From positions 96,561-160,560 of the forward strand of contig JADNYJ010000086.1 in NCBI GenBank assembly GCA_015501075.1: a stretch of 64,000 bases of DNA. The letters are read 5' to 3'. The position numbers and the translations under genes are program-made. Under the pieces are notes generated by a model. It searched no databases and had not been told where the DNA came from. It saw nothing but the letters and a program-made list of their open reading frames with translations. Of the stretch, positions 21,886-32,151 are shown piece by piece. Position 1 is the first letter of the stretch. Each line of letters begins with the position of its first letter. The stretch is from Gymnopilus junonius (lineage: Eukaryota > Basidiomycota > Agaricomycetes > Agaricales > Galerinaceae).

Positions 21886-23187
21886 ATGACCAGTGCACCA
21901 ACTGAAACCTCTCCGCTCCTGGGGGCGCCAGGACCATCGCACAGCCCAACTGCTCCCAGCAATCCACCCGATACAGAACCTATTACAACAAACCCTGAAC
22001 ATCGTCGCGTGCATTGGGTCGACAACCTGCGCGCTGTCCTCACCATTCTTCTCATCTTGCATCACGCTGCCTTAGAAACCGGCCGCGCTATTAGCCCTAG
22101 GGACTATTCGAAAGTGGAGATTATTCCACTCTCCCTTTTCGTGGCAGTTAATAAGTCAACCCTCTTTAACTTGTTTTTCTTCGTGTCCGGACATTCAGCT
22201 TCCTTGGTCCTCAAGTCTAATCAATCAGACTATGCATTCTTCCAGTCGAGAACACTCAAAGTCGGATTACCGGCTTTAATATATGGTATGATCGGGCAAG
22301 TCATGCTATACTTCTCCCTGGTATTCAGTTGGGAGGACATTTTTGGGAGTTATAAAGCCCTCTGGGGTTTCACGCGCCTCGCAGGCCCGGTTGCATACGT
22401 TACGATCCTGATTTCCTTCGATTATACTTATCTCCTCATACGATTCATTCGACGCTGTCCCGGGTCAGGTTCTTCAGGCGGGTCTTACAGGCGCGGGATC
22501 TACAACAAAATCTCCAAGATCTTATCTTTCCCTATTGCAATTGGCGCATTAGTCTTCGTGGTTTTTCTCATCCTAACATTCTTTGACTGCTTGGGTGTAC
22601 CCCTCTCACTTTACCCTATGTCCATTGTAATTCCATACGACATTCCTGGACCAGGCGCACCTCTTTCTTTTCTTTTTGCCTACCTCACAGGCGTGCACTT
22701 TCTTACAGTCAAAAGTTACATCAATGATGCCGGATTTACTGTTAATCGTGGATATATCGCATTCACCATCTCTCTTGCCGCCTCTTTCCTAGCTTTGGGT
22801 ATTGCTCAAGACCTTTCGCCTCCTTTGTGGGAATTTATAAATGTTGGCCGGTTGTTCAACCAAACCCCTTTCTTTGTCAAAGGCGGTTTCAACCCTCATA
22901 CAATCTTCTTCGCCTTCTGGACCGCCTTCATGTTCTTCATTGTAACGATATTACTCGTCTATATCTTTGCTGAAGCACCGTGGTTAGATCGTGATTTGGG
23001 GTTCTGGACGAGGCATACTTATCCCCAGACATATATTAACATGATTCCAATCCTTATAGCCATTTTTTACCTCAGAGGCTTACACAACCTTGTACTCAAA
23101 TGGCTTTTAGTAGGAACAGCCGGAGTGATTAGTAGTTGGCTATTTGTATTGATAGTAGCAGTGCTGTGGAAGGCTGCAATAAATTAA
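21886..23187 (+). CDS. Acyltransferase-3 family multispanning membrane protein, 433 aa, single exon
   Basis: The family moves acyl groups onto sugars or other extracytoplasmic substrates; the closest general type is the MdoC (glucan-modifying) group. A Pro/Ser-rich cytosolic N-terminus of about 40 residues precedes the hallmark WVDNLRAVLTILLILHHAA (residues about 44-62), with the paired His expected in the first transmembrane helix. FFFVSGHSA and FFQSRTLKVGLPALIYGM follow, matching the family's Arg-x-x-Lys-x-x-x-Pro region. About ten hydrophobic segments run to the C-terminus. The start is the ATG at 21886; the frame is open a little further upstream without another ATG. The substrate cannot be told. 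No introns, unlike most neighbours. Confidence 0.82.
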   Translation: MTSAPTETSPLLGAPGPSHSPTAPSNPPDTEPITTNPEHRRVHWVDNLRAVLTILLILHHAALETGRAISPRDYSKVEIIPLSLFVAVNKSTLFNLFFFVSGHSASLVLKSNQSDYAFFQSRTLKVGLPALIYGMIGQVMLYFSLVFSWEDIFGSYKALWGFTRLAGPVAYVTILISFDYTYLLIRFIRRCPGSGSSGGSYRRGIYNKISKILSFPIAIGALVFVVFLILTFFDCLGVPLSLYPMSIVIPYDIPGPGAPLSFLFAYLTGVHFLTVKSYINDAGFTVNRGYIAFTISLAASFLALGIAQDLSPPLWEFINVGRLFNQTPFFVKGGFNPHTIFFAFWTAFMFFIVTILLVYIFAEAPWLDRDLGFWTRHTYPQTYINMIPILIAIFYLRGLHNLVLKWLLVGTAGVISSWLFVLIVAVLWKAAIN

Positions 23188-23510
23188 TTGTAAAGATGTT
23201 TATATCTTGTCGGCATTGCTGATTCCCTGAAACACACGATACACCTGTATCTTTCTTTTTTTCGCACTGAAAGTTGGAAGTGTCGAGCCTGTGATAACTT
23301 GGCTCGAAAACTCCAACAAAGGCAATGCTCTCGAGATTTATGAAGCTTTACCGACCCTAGGTAATTGATCACTCTAGACCAACACAACTCTGAGTCGAGT
23401 CAGTTGTCGATATTCCAATTTCCCACGTCTTCTTCCTTCCTAACAGGACAAGAATCGATAATCGACTGCCACCATACTCATCCTCTTTGAGCTGTACTTT
23501 TATCTGAAAG
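23188..23510. other. Intergenic region
   Basis: 3' flank of the acyltransferase gene and upstream region of the F-box gene. The minus-strand frame 23184-23387 has no recognisable content. Confidence 0.3.
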
Positions 23511-24783
23511 ATGTCTGCGGACGTTATTCCTTCAAGTGTCCTTTCACATCCTCACGGTTTCCCCTTGGAACTGTTAAATGAGGTCTTGGTTTTTTGCGGA
23601 CCAGACGACCTTACCGCAGTCGCGCTTGCAAACCGCACATATCGATATGAAGCAGAGCGCATGCTCTATAGGTCCATAACACTTCAAATATCTGGCAGTA
23701 CTACAGATATTGTTGACTCAGAAGTCAAGACGGTGTCTTGCCTTTGGACACTAGCCAACGTCCCATCAAAAGCTCGCATGGTAACATCGTTCGAATTCAC
23801 TCACAAAGGGTACAGACCGTTGTCCCATTCTATTTTGTCAAGTCTGTGTGCTAGCCTACCAGAGATGATGTCATTAAAACACTTGAAGCTTTTTCATCCG
23901 GAAACGACATTGCTACAGTTCGAAGAGGATCCTGAGCATTCTTTGCTTCTGGCACTTGGGTAAGTCTAGATCTTGTTGTACGCTATTCTGGGGCCTACCT
24001 TCATTCCATTACCTCTTCTAGCCAGTGTACATTTTCTCTCAGCGCAGTATACATCCCTTCCTCATTGGTGGATGAATGGCTCTTGACTCAATGCCGGCTG
24101 GAAATACTAGAAATGCATGCCAACCCGAGCCAGATTAGTGGACCACCTGTATTGGACACACAACAGTTGTCGATTTGCAAACAGGTTCTTCTCTCTTCTG
24201 AATTCCCTTTAACAGTATTCTTCGTTTCCGTTGCCTCCCACTCTTCCGTCGACAAGGTCGTAGCATTCCCTATAATATCAGACAATACGTCTCAGCCTTG
24301 GAGCGCAAAGAAAATAGCAGATTCACTCATTTGGGGAAAGCCATCCAAATTGCGCACATTTAGGCTTGTTGTTAAAAATCTCTCCGACGAAGACACCATT
24401 TACAATATTTTGACATCTCTCGCCGAGAGCTTCCCTAATATCGAATCGCTCATGTTTGTCATTAACCAACCTCAAACACACCTCGTGCGTACTTTGAATG
24501 TTATACTGTAGTGGATGCTCTGGCTGATTATGATTCGCCCTAGCGAACCACATTTTTTTCCGGCCTTTTCCAACAATTTTTACGTCTCAAACATATCTGT
24601 TTTGAATGCTACCCTGCGTTGGACAGTTGGATCGCTCGAGTGCCAAGGGTAATATATAACGATAACTATTTTGATCAGGCAGTCTCATGGGCGCTTTCGT
24701 GCCCAAATTTGCTCACCATCGTTTTCCCAGATCAACAGAGAGCTATACGTAAAAAACACGGTCCCTGGAGGTTACTAGAGTGA
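23511..24783 (+). CDS. F-box protein with divergent tail, 3 exons, 383 aa
   Basis: F-box proteins connect substrates to SCF ubiquitin ligases. Exons: 23511-23959, 24022-24484, 24544-24783; introns 62 and 59 nt. The F-box is at residues about 13-50 (FPLELLNEVLVFCGPDDLTA, VALANRTYRYEAERMLYRSI). The remainder has Leu-rich irregular repeats (LKHLKLFHPET, LRTFRLVVKNLSDEDT) as in mushroom F-box families. The intron 24485-24543 uses donor GTGCGT. Without its removal the frame would stop at 24511, with it the frame runs on to LLE at 24780. The target protein is unknown. A related last exon lies at 25084. Confidence 0.75.
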
Positions 24784-25083
24784 AAAAACACGGGAAAATG
24801 GCTCAAGGAGGACTGAAATCGGACTGCTCATTACGCTCAAGTCCAATCTTGTTATATTCCTGTTTCTCAAGGCAACTTCCCCTTAGTTTCTCTCCATCCC
24901 CCCTCTGGAGTCTGGAGTCGAATACCTGTCTCCTCTATGTCTTTAACATTATCCTATGCATCTCCACTATCCTTTCCATCTCTGTTCCATCCGCTCAAGA
25001 AGCCATAGCCGACCAAGCAACTGAGCTCTCGACGGAACTGGACATGTATTAGGTTGATACTGATTAGTCCTTATTTACTCTAG

Positions 25084-25236
25084 CGAAACCATTTTTGTAT
25101 CATTTTCAGAAATCCCCATATGTCGAGAGTCGAACGGATCTCTTTCGGATGTTATCTTGAATCAGATACGGGCAGTAGTGTCAGCGTTCCATACACGGGT
25201 AACGATAGCGGCTCATGGGAGTTAAAGGATGAGTAA
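25084..25236 (+). pseudogene. Orphan last exon of a second F-box gene
   Basis: The sequence CTCTAGCGAAACCATTTTTG resembles CCCTAGCGAACCACATTTTT at the last intron/exon border of the preceding F-box gene. An open frame of 50 codons runs to a stop at 25234-25236 and includes RISFGCYLESD, comparable in place to KHICFECYPALD. No matching upstream exons are seen in 24784-25083, so this is probably a remnant of a local duplication. Confidence 0.45.
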
Positions 25237-26081
25237 TGAAAGGATTGGCCAATTTTACTGGTAATTTTCCATATTATATCTATGCTACACTCTACCTGAT
25301 TTAACTATATGTTCAGGTGTCATTTATTTTTGTCCGCATTTATGCACTCCATAAACTAGAGTGCAGAGGGTAGAATTGTTTTGGGGAATGAAGGACGGGA
25401 AAATGGACTCATTAAAGCCTCATCCCCTGCAAGAAGTCGGAAAGCACCGAAGAACGTGTAAATTGGAGGCGGATTTGACGCGGATGTGAATCGCTACAAT
25501 GAGTAATAAATAGTATCCTTAGTGCATCCGAAAGACACCCAATCAAAGGGAATGCAAAAAAAAAGAGGATGTATTTACCAAATGGTAGACATTAAGGGGA
25601 TGCTCCGTCATGCTCAAGAGTTGCTGGAGACGCAATGAAGAAGATCCCTGAAGAAGATCCTGTACAACTAAATCAAATAGAATGAAACAAGTAGGGAAGT
25701 GTAGGAAATATTGACGCTTAAGGAAGAGCATAACCCAGGCAGCTAGCTGAAGGGAAATTCTGGATGGTGTTCCGCAGTCGATAATGCTTGCTTTGAGATC
25801 AATTTGAAATTCTGAGAGGAGTCACTTTGTGTCACGCTCACAGCAAATGTCGAGTCGAATGATGTGACGTCAAGGGCCAGTCTCATCGACATCTTTGTCT
25901 TCGACCGACTGTGTCGCCTATTGAAATACTCTTCCCTCATTTATAACTTTGGTGGGTGCCCATTTCTGTTACTAGTATAAAGCAAGTTGAGCAGAATTTA
26001 TCTTCCAATTCACATATATCAATGACTAATTCACGTCGTGCTCGTTAGTACTCCTTAGGTGCAGGTTATTCCTGATCAAAG
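25237..26081. other. Intergenic region with TATA-like site
   Basis: No supported gene. AGTATAAAG at about 25974-25982 lies about 100 bp before the ATG of the following F-box gene and may be its TATA box. Confidence 0.35.
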
Positions 26082-27716
26082 ATGGGGTCCGGATTGCAAG
26101 CCACGATTGAAGATGACATCAACAAGCGTGAGCCCCATCGTCGCTGCAGATTACTCAAGGGAGAACCCTGCCACGTCTGTAGGCAGAAGCTCCTTCTTTC
26201 TTCCCAAATCTGGGATGCAAAACAGCAGCTTTTGAAGGCGGAACAAGCCTTACAGACCATGTTGGACCAGCACCGGGAGTTGACGACGGAGATGAACCGC
26301 ATTCATAATCCCATAGTTCTTCGAGCTCCTCCAGAAATCGCTTCTCATATATTTCAACTCTGCATTTCACGGACAAACAACGAATCCCCTGAATCGCTTA
26401 ACAAGCTAGTTCAGTCTGTCTTAGGTCTGAGCGCAGTCTGTCGAGATTGGAGGCACATTGCATGCTCGACCCCACAGCTTTGGACCACTGTCCCGATTTG
26501 TTTTGGGGCTATACGCTTGTTGGAGCACCACCGTACAATTCAGCAATGGTTCAACCGTTCAAAGGCTTTACCTATCTCAATTTATGCCTATGATTCGAAG
26601 ATCAAATATCTAGAGGGCACGGTTGGGTCATTCGACGCAGTGGATACCTATCGAGATGTTGCTACTATTGTCAGAACCATGTCAGAGCACTCCTATCGAT
26701 GGAAGCGCCTCGATATCTGCATTCCTTCCCGATATTCACCATTATTTGACACCAACGTCCCTTATTCCTTATCTTCTTTTCGATCCTTGAAACTCGAGTC
26801 CTCCGACTCCACATACACGGCGAGATATCGCATGAAGCATCTGAGTCCTACAGATGTCACCCTTCTCTGTGTACCTGCCGATTCACTCGCAATCAAATGG
26901 AACAATGTTACTCGTGTCGATGTGACTCTAATCAACTTGGATGAATGTTTTACTCTCCTGCAAGAGGCTTCAAAACTAGTACACTGCCGATTTTCGGGGA
27001 TCCTGCCATCTTCGGAACTGTCCTCGCTACTTGTCGACCCAATCATACATCCCACAGTCCAGTACTTCGAACTAGAGCGTCCATGTCTGACTGAAACTGA
27101 AGATACCGGTTCCATTTTCGAACGCACTGCTTTTCCAGCCCTACGGATATTAAAGCTTAGCATGAATGAGGAGTACCTTCCCGAGGAATCGCTTTCATCC
27201 TTCTTTAGTCGTTCTTCTTGCCAGCTGCAGGAACTTTACATCCATAATACGGGCCTTGAAAGCAGCACATTCGTCACTTTCTTGGAAAAGGTGCCGTCTT
27301 CTCTTGCAAAACTGGATATTTCTCCAACAACAAACTGCGATCACTCGCCTGAGGAATTTTTCAAGACACTCGCCCAGTCTCGTATTCGGAACGAAGATGC
27401 AGGAAATGGGCAATTCCTTCCTAATCTTGAAATTCTCAAATATCAAGCAAACCCGATAAAACCATTCCCTTGGACGTTGATTCCTCCAGTTTTTGGTCCT
27501 GTGGGTCAATGGTGGAACCTTCGTCGACGACCATTAGACAGCTTTCATATCCATTTCGCCCAATATAACCCTCCAACTCGCGCAACCTACATTGACATGT
27601 CCGTAATCCCGTCTCTCCTTGCCCTTAAAGAGATTGGTGTGGATTTGAGAATTGTTAGCGAAACCTCCGATGGCGATATAGAAATTCTGGAGCCCTGTTC
27701 TGAAGATGATCTTTAG
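26082..27716 (+). CDS. F-box protein with N-terminal coiled coil, 544 aa, single exon
   Basis: Typical architecture of a large mushroom family: a basic N-terminus with a Cys pair (CHVCRQK), a helical segment (QIWDAKQQLLKAEQALQTML, residues about 45-65), and an F-box-like domain (LRAPPEIASHIFQLCIS, then LGLSAVCRDWRHIACSTPQL, residues about 84-150). Leu-rich repeat-like sequence follows (FRSLKLESSDST, LRILKLSMNEE). The ATG at 26082 follows a TATA-like site by about 100 bp. The likely role is substrate recruitment to an SCF ubiquitin ligase; the substrate is unknown. The frame is intact, with no sign of decay. Confidence 0.85.
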   Translation: MGSGLQATIEDDINKREPHRRCRLLKGEPCHVCRQKLLLSSQIWDAKQQLLKAEQALQTMLDQHRELTTEMNRIHNPIVLRAPPEIASHIFQLCISRTNNESPESLNKLVQSVLGLSAVCRDWRHIACSTPQLWTTVPICFGAIRLLEHHRTIQQWFNRSKALPISIYAYDSKIKYLEGTVGSFDAVDTYRDVATIVRTMSEHSYRWKRLDICIPSRYSPLFDTNVPYSLSSFRSLKLESSDSTYTARYRMKHLSPTDVTLLCVPADSLAIKWNNVTRVDVTLINLDECFTLLQEASKLVHCRFSGILPSSELSSLLVDPIIHPTVQYFELERPCLTETEDTGSIFERTAFPALRILKLSMNEEYLPEESLSSFFSRSSCQLQELYIHNTGLESSTFVTFLEKVPSSLAKLDISPTTNCDHSPEEFFKTLAQSRIRNEDAGNGQFLPNLEILKYQANPIKPFPWTLIPPVFGPVGQWWNLRRRPLDSFHIHFAQYNPPTRATYIDMSVIPSLLALKEIGVDLRIVSETSDGDIEILEPCSEDDL

Positions 27717-28138
27717 AGAACCCATTGATTGGTAGCTCGGTTTTGTTCCATGGTATTCACTGTTGCATTATGAGGTGCGTTTTCTTGATATGGTGCCGTT
27801 GGTTTTGTTAGTTTATCTATTCTCCAGTCCCTTTGGTCAAATTATTCATAGCTTGGACAGCAATATGTAGCTAAACTTATTTCCGTTGACGATTTGATTT
27901 AATATCGATCATAAAAACTGGACTTAATAATCTTCCACAATTTCAGGTACAAACATCTTTTAAGCTTCGACAATGTTCTGCACGAAGTGTTTCCGAGTCC
28001 GAAAAGAATGCACATTACGGCTATAGGTAAGAGTTGCTACAAGGCCTAATCGTCCATAATGACATTACAGGATGATACTACCCGAAAGGATACCAAGGTA
28101 ATTGTCCTGACCAACATCCAAAAGAATGATCTCGATGT
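27717..28138. other. Intergenic region between convergent genes
   Basis: 3' flanks of the F-box gene and of the minus-strand secreted-protein gene. No further feature recognised. Confidence 0.3.
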
Positions 28139-28717
28139 CTACGTAGAGCCATTGATGGTAATGGGCACTTCAACACTGCCTTCGAGCAAGAACTGGCTGG
28201 TACCATCAGTGCCTTCAACAGGGTAGGTGTCAGTGAGCACAACGTTGTACGGTGCGCCGGCGAAGTAGAACGCGAATGGGATCTACAGGACGTCAATATC
28301 CAGTTGAAACCTTCAAAACAACAATGAACTCACCGTAGTGCTGAACTCATCGGTAGTCGCCCCAGCAGCGAGGGTACGGCGAGCAAGAACGATCGGGGCC
28401 TCATGACCGTTGTTCTGGTTTGCAGGAACTTCGATGGTGTAGTCGATAAACTGGGGTACGATGTCGTAGTTGGTGACAGCACAGTGGAAGTCGACATGGA
28501 CGTTAATGGGCTAGAATGAAAACGGAGGATGAGGTTCCGAATAAGAGCAACAACGTAGGGTACTCACGTCGCCGGGGCTGTACGAAGTAGCGTTGGTAGG
28601 GCTAGAAATAGCGAGGATTCCGAACCTCGATGCATCTGGGCAAGATTGACGAGGCAGGACAGTCGCAGAGACCAAGCCGGCCAAAGAAACAAGAGCAGTG
28701 GTGAATGCAAACTTCAT
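28139..28717 (-). CDS. Small secreted protein of unknown function, 156 aa, 3 exons
   Basis: Exons: 28568-28717, 28334-28510, 28139-28282; introns 57 and 51 nt, all phase 0. The N-terminus MKFAFTTALVSLAGLVSATV is a signal peptide, followed by LPRQ, a likely Kex2-like processing context. The mature part has two Cys only (SCPDAS, DFHCAV) and a beta-rich, hydrophobic-alternating pattern (IPFAFYFAGAPYNVVLTDTY, SVEVPITINGST). Proteins of this type are common in mushroom secretomes; I know no function. The ATG at 28717 was chosen because it begins the signal peptide, although the frame is open further upstream. Confidence 0.82.
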
Positions 28718-29508
28718 CGCAGAATTGCTTTGGAAAGAAGAGGTTGAGGAAGTGAGGAGTATTGAACAGAACGTTGAGGATTTCGTCAACGCACCAAAGC
28801 CCTTTTAACGTATTCTCCACTCAAGGGTTAGCCGTGAAACACGGTGTAAGACGACCGTAGGGATGTAGCATCATACTTCGGAGGACATGCACCGCCAGAC
28901 GCGTAAGTGGTTCCATAGGACCATAGCCCTTTCGATCACGGTGACAGCAAACAGCACAGAACATTGGGGATCGGCAAGGGAACTAAAAATAGCGTACCGA
29001 GCTTCGGCCTGCTTCGGCATTCAGAAATAGAATCATGATCCGGACGATGACGGGGATCGCTGTCACCAGTGAGTCCTCTGATGCCAAGGACATCGTTCGT
29101 ATTTATTCAAATTTCGAATTTCAAACCTGAGCATGTAGCACAAGTTCTAACTCCAGGCCTACACTTCGTCTGGTCACGGAAGCTCGCGCGTCGTGGCAAC
29201 TGTCAACCTTACAACTGTCAACTCATTGTGACTAGGATCATTCATCCAGCCGACGCAAATTATGGGTTCTCTGGTAGCCATCTTGCGCTCGCATCGCATA
29301 TTACACCCCTTGCGTGGCCAACGTAGGCTCTTGCAGGCCTTACTTCACCTGGGAAACGGAACAGTAGATCCCTATCAACTTCTCCGCATTTATCAATCAA
29401 TTTTAGAAAGCGACATATAATGTGAATTTTGTAGCTGCAAACCATATTTCCTGCTTTATATTCTACCGTTCCACTCGCCTGGAAATGCAGTCAATCTGGT
29501 ACTCAAGC
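28718..29508. other. Intergenic region
   Basis: Upstream region of the secreted-protein gene. No supported gene. The plus frame 29069-29326 is not recognised. Confidence 0.3.
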
Positions 29509-31045
29509 AGTCAATAGAACATCGAGCTCACCTCACCAACCATGCTCACAAACATATTCATAACGCTCTTTCGAGTCTTTTTTCCTATACAAATCTTCAT
29601 CCCCGGCACACCGTGCAACTTTACGAAATGGCGAATATTGCCCCAGTCTGTTAAATCGATGACTTCAAGGGGATGGCCGGATTTATGACGGGAACGAATG
29701 AAGGCATCGACAAATTTGTTCCAATGGCCAGAGAGATATGACGGCTGGAGAAGTGAAAGCGTCCTGAGCGAAGGAAGGAGAGTGAAATCGCCCGGTGATC
29801 GACGTTGAATCCTCGTTAGAAGGTCTAAAGTCGACCCTGTGCTTCGGAGCACCCGTACAGAGGGGAGTGTGGATAGAAAGTGATGGACTGGGTTGAATGT
29901 TTCTGTGGTCATCGGATCGAGTAATGTGAGGTGCAACTCGGAGATGTTGACATAACGTTTCAGTGATCCCATGGAGAAGTGGTTAAGGAACAAATTGGAC
30001 AACATGAGGAGGCACACTGTTCCACAGAGAAATTGTAACTTGGAAGTGGGGCTGCGACGCTAGACCCTGCTAGAAGCGTTAAGTTTGAAGTAGATGTTGG
30101 AGCATTGCAGGGTGACGATGTTCGGAGGGTGAGACTGAGACTGAATTAAAGGTCGGCATGGTTTGAGAGTCGTTCGATGGCAGCGTACAAGCTTGATAGT
30201 TCCTTTTCGCGAAGCGAATGCGCCGGGAATGCTGGTGAAGAAAAGTCGATGGAGCAGCTGTGAGGGAATTCGATGTGTTCAAGGAGGTTGTGGGAGACGT
30301 AGAATGGGAGGCATAGCTTCAGCTCCTTGAGATCTGGAAGATGAACTGGCGTACGAAAGCTCCTATCCAACCCAGGTTCATGGAACCTTGCGACCCTCCC
30401 GAGGTCCCTTCGTCCTTTAGGCAAAGTATTCCAGTTGCGGTGCCATGATAAGGGCAAGAAGAGTGTCCGCTAAGGAATAGGAAATCCGATATGGAGCGAA
30501 CAAAGCCCACGAAGCCATCCAGTGGAATTCACGACAAAATGGACACAGGGGATTTGAAAACATCGGAGCTCAGGAGCGGTATTGCCAAAGAAGGGCTTTG
30601 CGGCGGTGGAAGGCGGCAGATCGGCCCCGTCGACATCGAAGATGATACATCGCAGATTAGGGCAACAGAAAAAAGCGCCTGCCACGCGTCGGGTGAACGA
30701 GTGCATGTGGTATCGTTGAGACACCCAATACTCACGCGGACGGACAGATTTTCGATCCGCGTCCAGTACTTGTTAAGCAGCGATATGAGATCATCGAGTT
30801 CCCTGGGAAATACCGGCATGAATCTCAACTGCTTGATCCATAGCAAAGAATCGCCGGTTCTTCGTATCATCTCTTTGATGCATCTTATTGAGGACGATGT
30901 ACTTATTGATAGAATTTTATCCAGGTCTATAAGCTTCCCCCAGATTGAAGGTGATTGTAAGAGTATATTTCGCCAGGCTTCATATACCCAGGAGGTGATC
31001 CAGGTGTTTGTAAAAGCCTTATCATCTCTTGTACAGATATAAGTC
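29509..31045 (-). pseudogene. Truncated F-box/LRR pseudogene
   Basis: Read on the minus strand, the sequence starts inside an F-box protein: WVYEAWRNILLQSPSIWGKL is the usual end of the F-box region. LRR-like pieces follow (FCCPNLRCIIFDVDGADLP, LPDLKELKLCLPFYVSHNLL, ELHLTLLDP, FTLLPSLRTLSLLQPS). The F-box start is missing. A frameshift lies near 30724, a TAG at 30470-30472 interrupts the frame, and further stops or shifts lie between 30146 and 30020. Intron models did not restore one frame. It ends abruptly where the AT-rich transposon region begins. Some breaks could be introns I failed to see. Confidence 0.65.
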
Positions 31046-31118
31046 TTTTTGATGGTAAAATTAATTAATTAGTGCGAATTGAATTATTTTACTGACAAAA
31101 AAACTTATATCTGTACAA
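31029..31118. repeat. Short inverted repeat (22-bp arms) at the genic/transposon border
   Basis: Left arm 31029-31050 (TTGTACAGATATAAGTC..) and right arm 31097-31118 (..ACTTATATCTGTACAA) are inverted copies with one mismatch, 46 bp apart. It sits exactly where the F-box pseudogene is cut. Confidence 0.8.
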
Positions 31119-32151
31119 TGCATTTCCCAATAGGGAAAACTTATTGTTTTCGGAGTATTTTCTCGATGTTTAGATTTCTGATAATTGTTATCTTTAGGTG
31201 TAATTGTATTCAAGCTGAAATACCATAGAAACAAAACAATTAACTTACTGTAAAATTTTTGTAACAGGTAAAACATAGTGAATCCTTCACCATGGGTCAT
31301 ATTTTTCTTTTACTTGGCAGGTAAATTTGTCTAAAACTAAAACAAGCAAGCTATTATTTTACTAATATTTTACCATAGCTAAAAAAGTCCCCTGCCAGCA
31401 GTGTAAGTAAAGTAGGATGAGTAAGCTGAGTAAATAAGGATGTTATTTACCAAGGTATGGATAGAGTATGTCGTCGGTCGGGGGTCAATCCATAATCATG
31501 CAGATGATTGGAGAAGACAAGTTGTTACTTTATATTTAAATCAATGAGGATTGTGCCATCTGCCAAGGAATGTTAACGCTTACATTGAGGTAGTACTCGA
31601 CATTCAAGTTTGGATCAGAGTCTGGACTGGAGAATGTTCAACAACAGCGAAGGGCAAAGGTCGGAAGGTGCTATGTTATACTATACTGTACCACCCGAAG
31701 ATCTGGGGCTTCATGGAAGAAAGATGACAAGGAACACAGTGTATAACCACACGTTATCAACGGTGTGAAATTTGTGTAGGTTCTCACATTTCAACCACTT
31801 TTTCACAACATTACTCTCAAAACAACACACTCCTGTAATTTTAAGGAAGTTCTACAAGTCTCTGTCATCATATGTACATTCTGTCCACATTTTTTCTCTC
31901 TAAATTGTGTCAATTTATAAATTATTGACCTCACTGCCACCCCCTGGGCCCGTCCGCTGTCCCCGCTGATCCCCGCTGATCCCCGACCCACTGCCCCCTA
32001 TTCTCGCTCCTTCTTTGGATATATAGAAAATAGCTTTGATATTGCACTGAATAATGCTCTTACAAGGCCAATAAATGTAATATATACCATTCTAATCTGG
32101 AAGGTGGGTTACACAGGCAGTCACGACATAGAAGACCAGCTGTGATATTGA
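31119..32151. other. AT-rich non-coding stretch
   Basis: No open frame with recognisable content, very few CpGs. GCTGATCCCCGCTGATCCCC near 31964 is a short tandem duplication. Confidence 0.4.

Noticed and set aside
24485..24511. Two-exon F-box model stopping at 24511
   Set aside because: A good GTGCGT donor and TAG acceptor join in phase to 79 more codons, and the alternative ends within the predicted intron.
24780..25052. Open frame directly after the F-box gene stop
   Set aside because: It starts with a non-ATG codon overlapping the F-box stop and has no continuity with the orphan F-box exon.
31119..32151. tRNA or rRNA gene in AT-rich DNA
   Set aside because: No A/B-box-like pairs with a cloverleaf or rRNA-like conserved stretches were noticed by eye; a dedicated scan was not possible.
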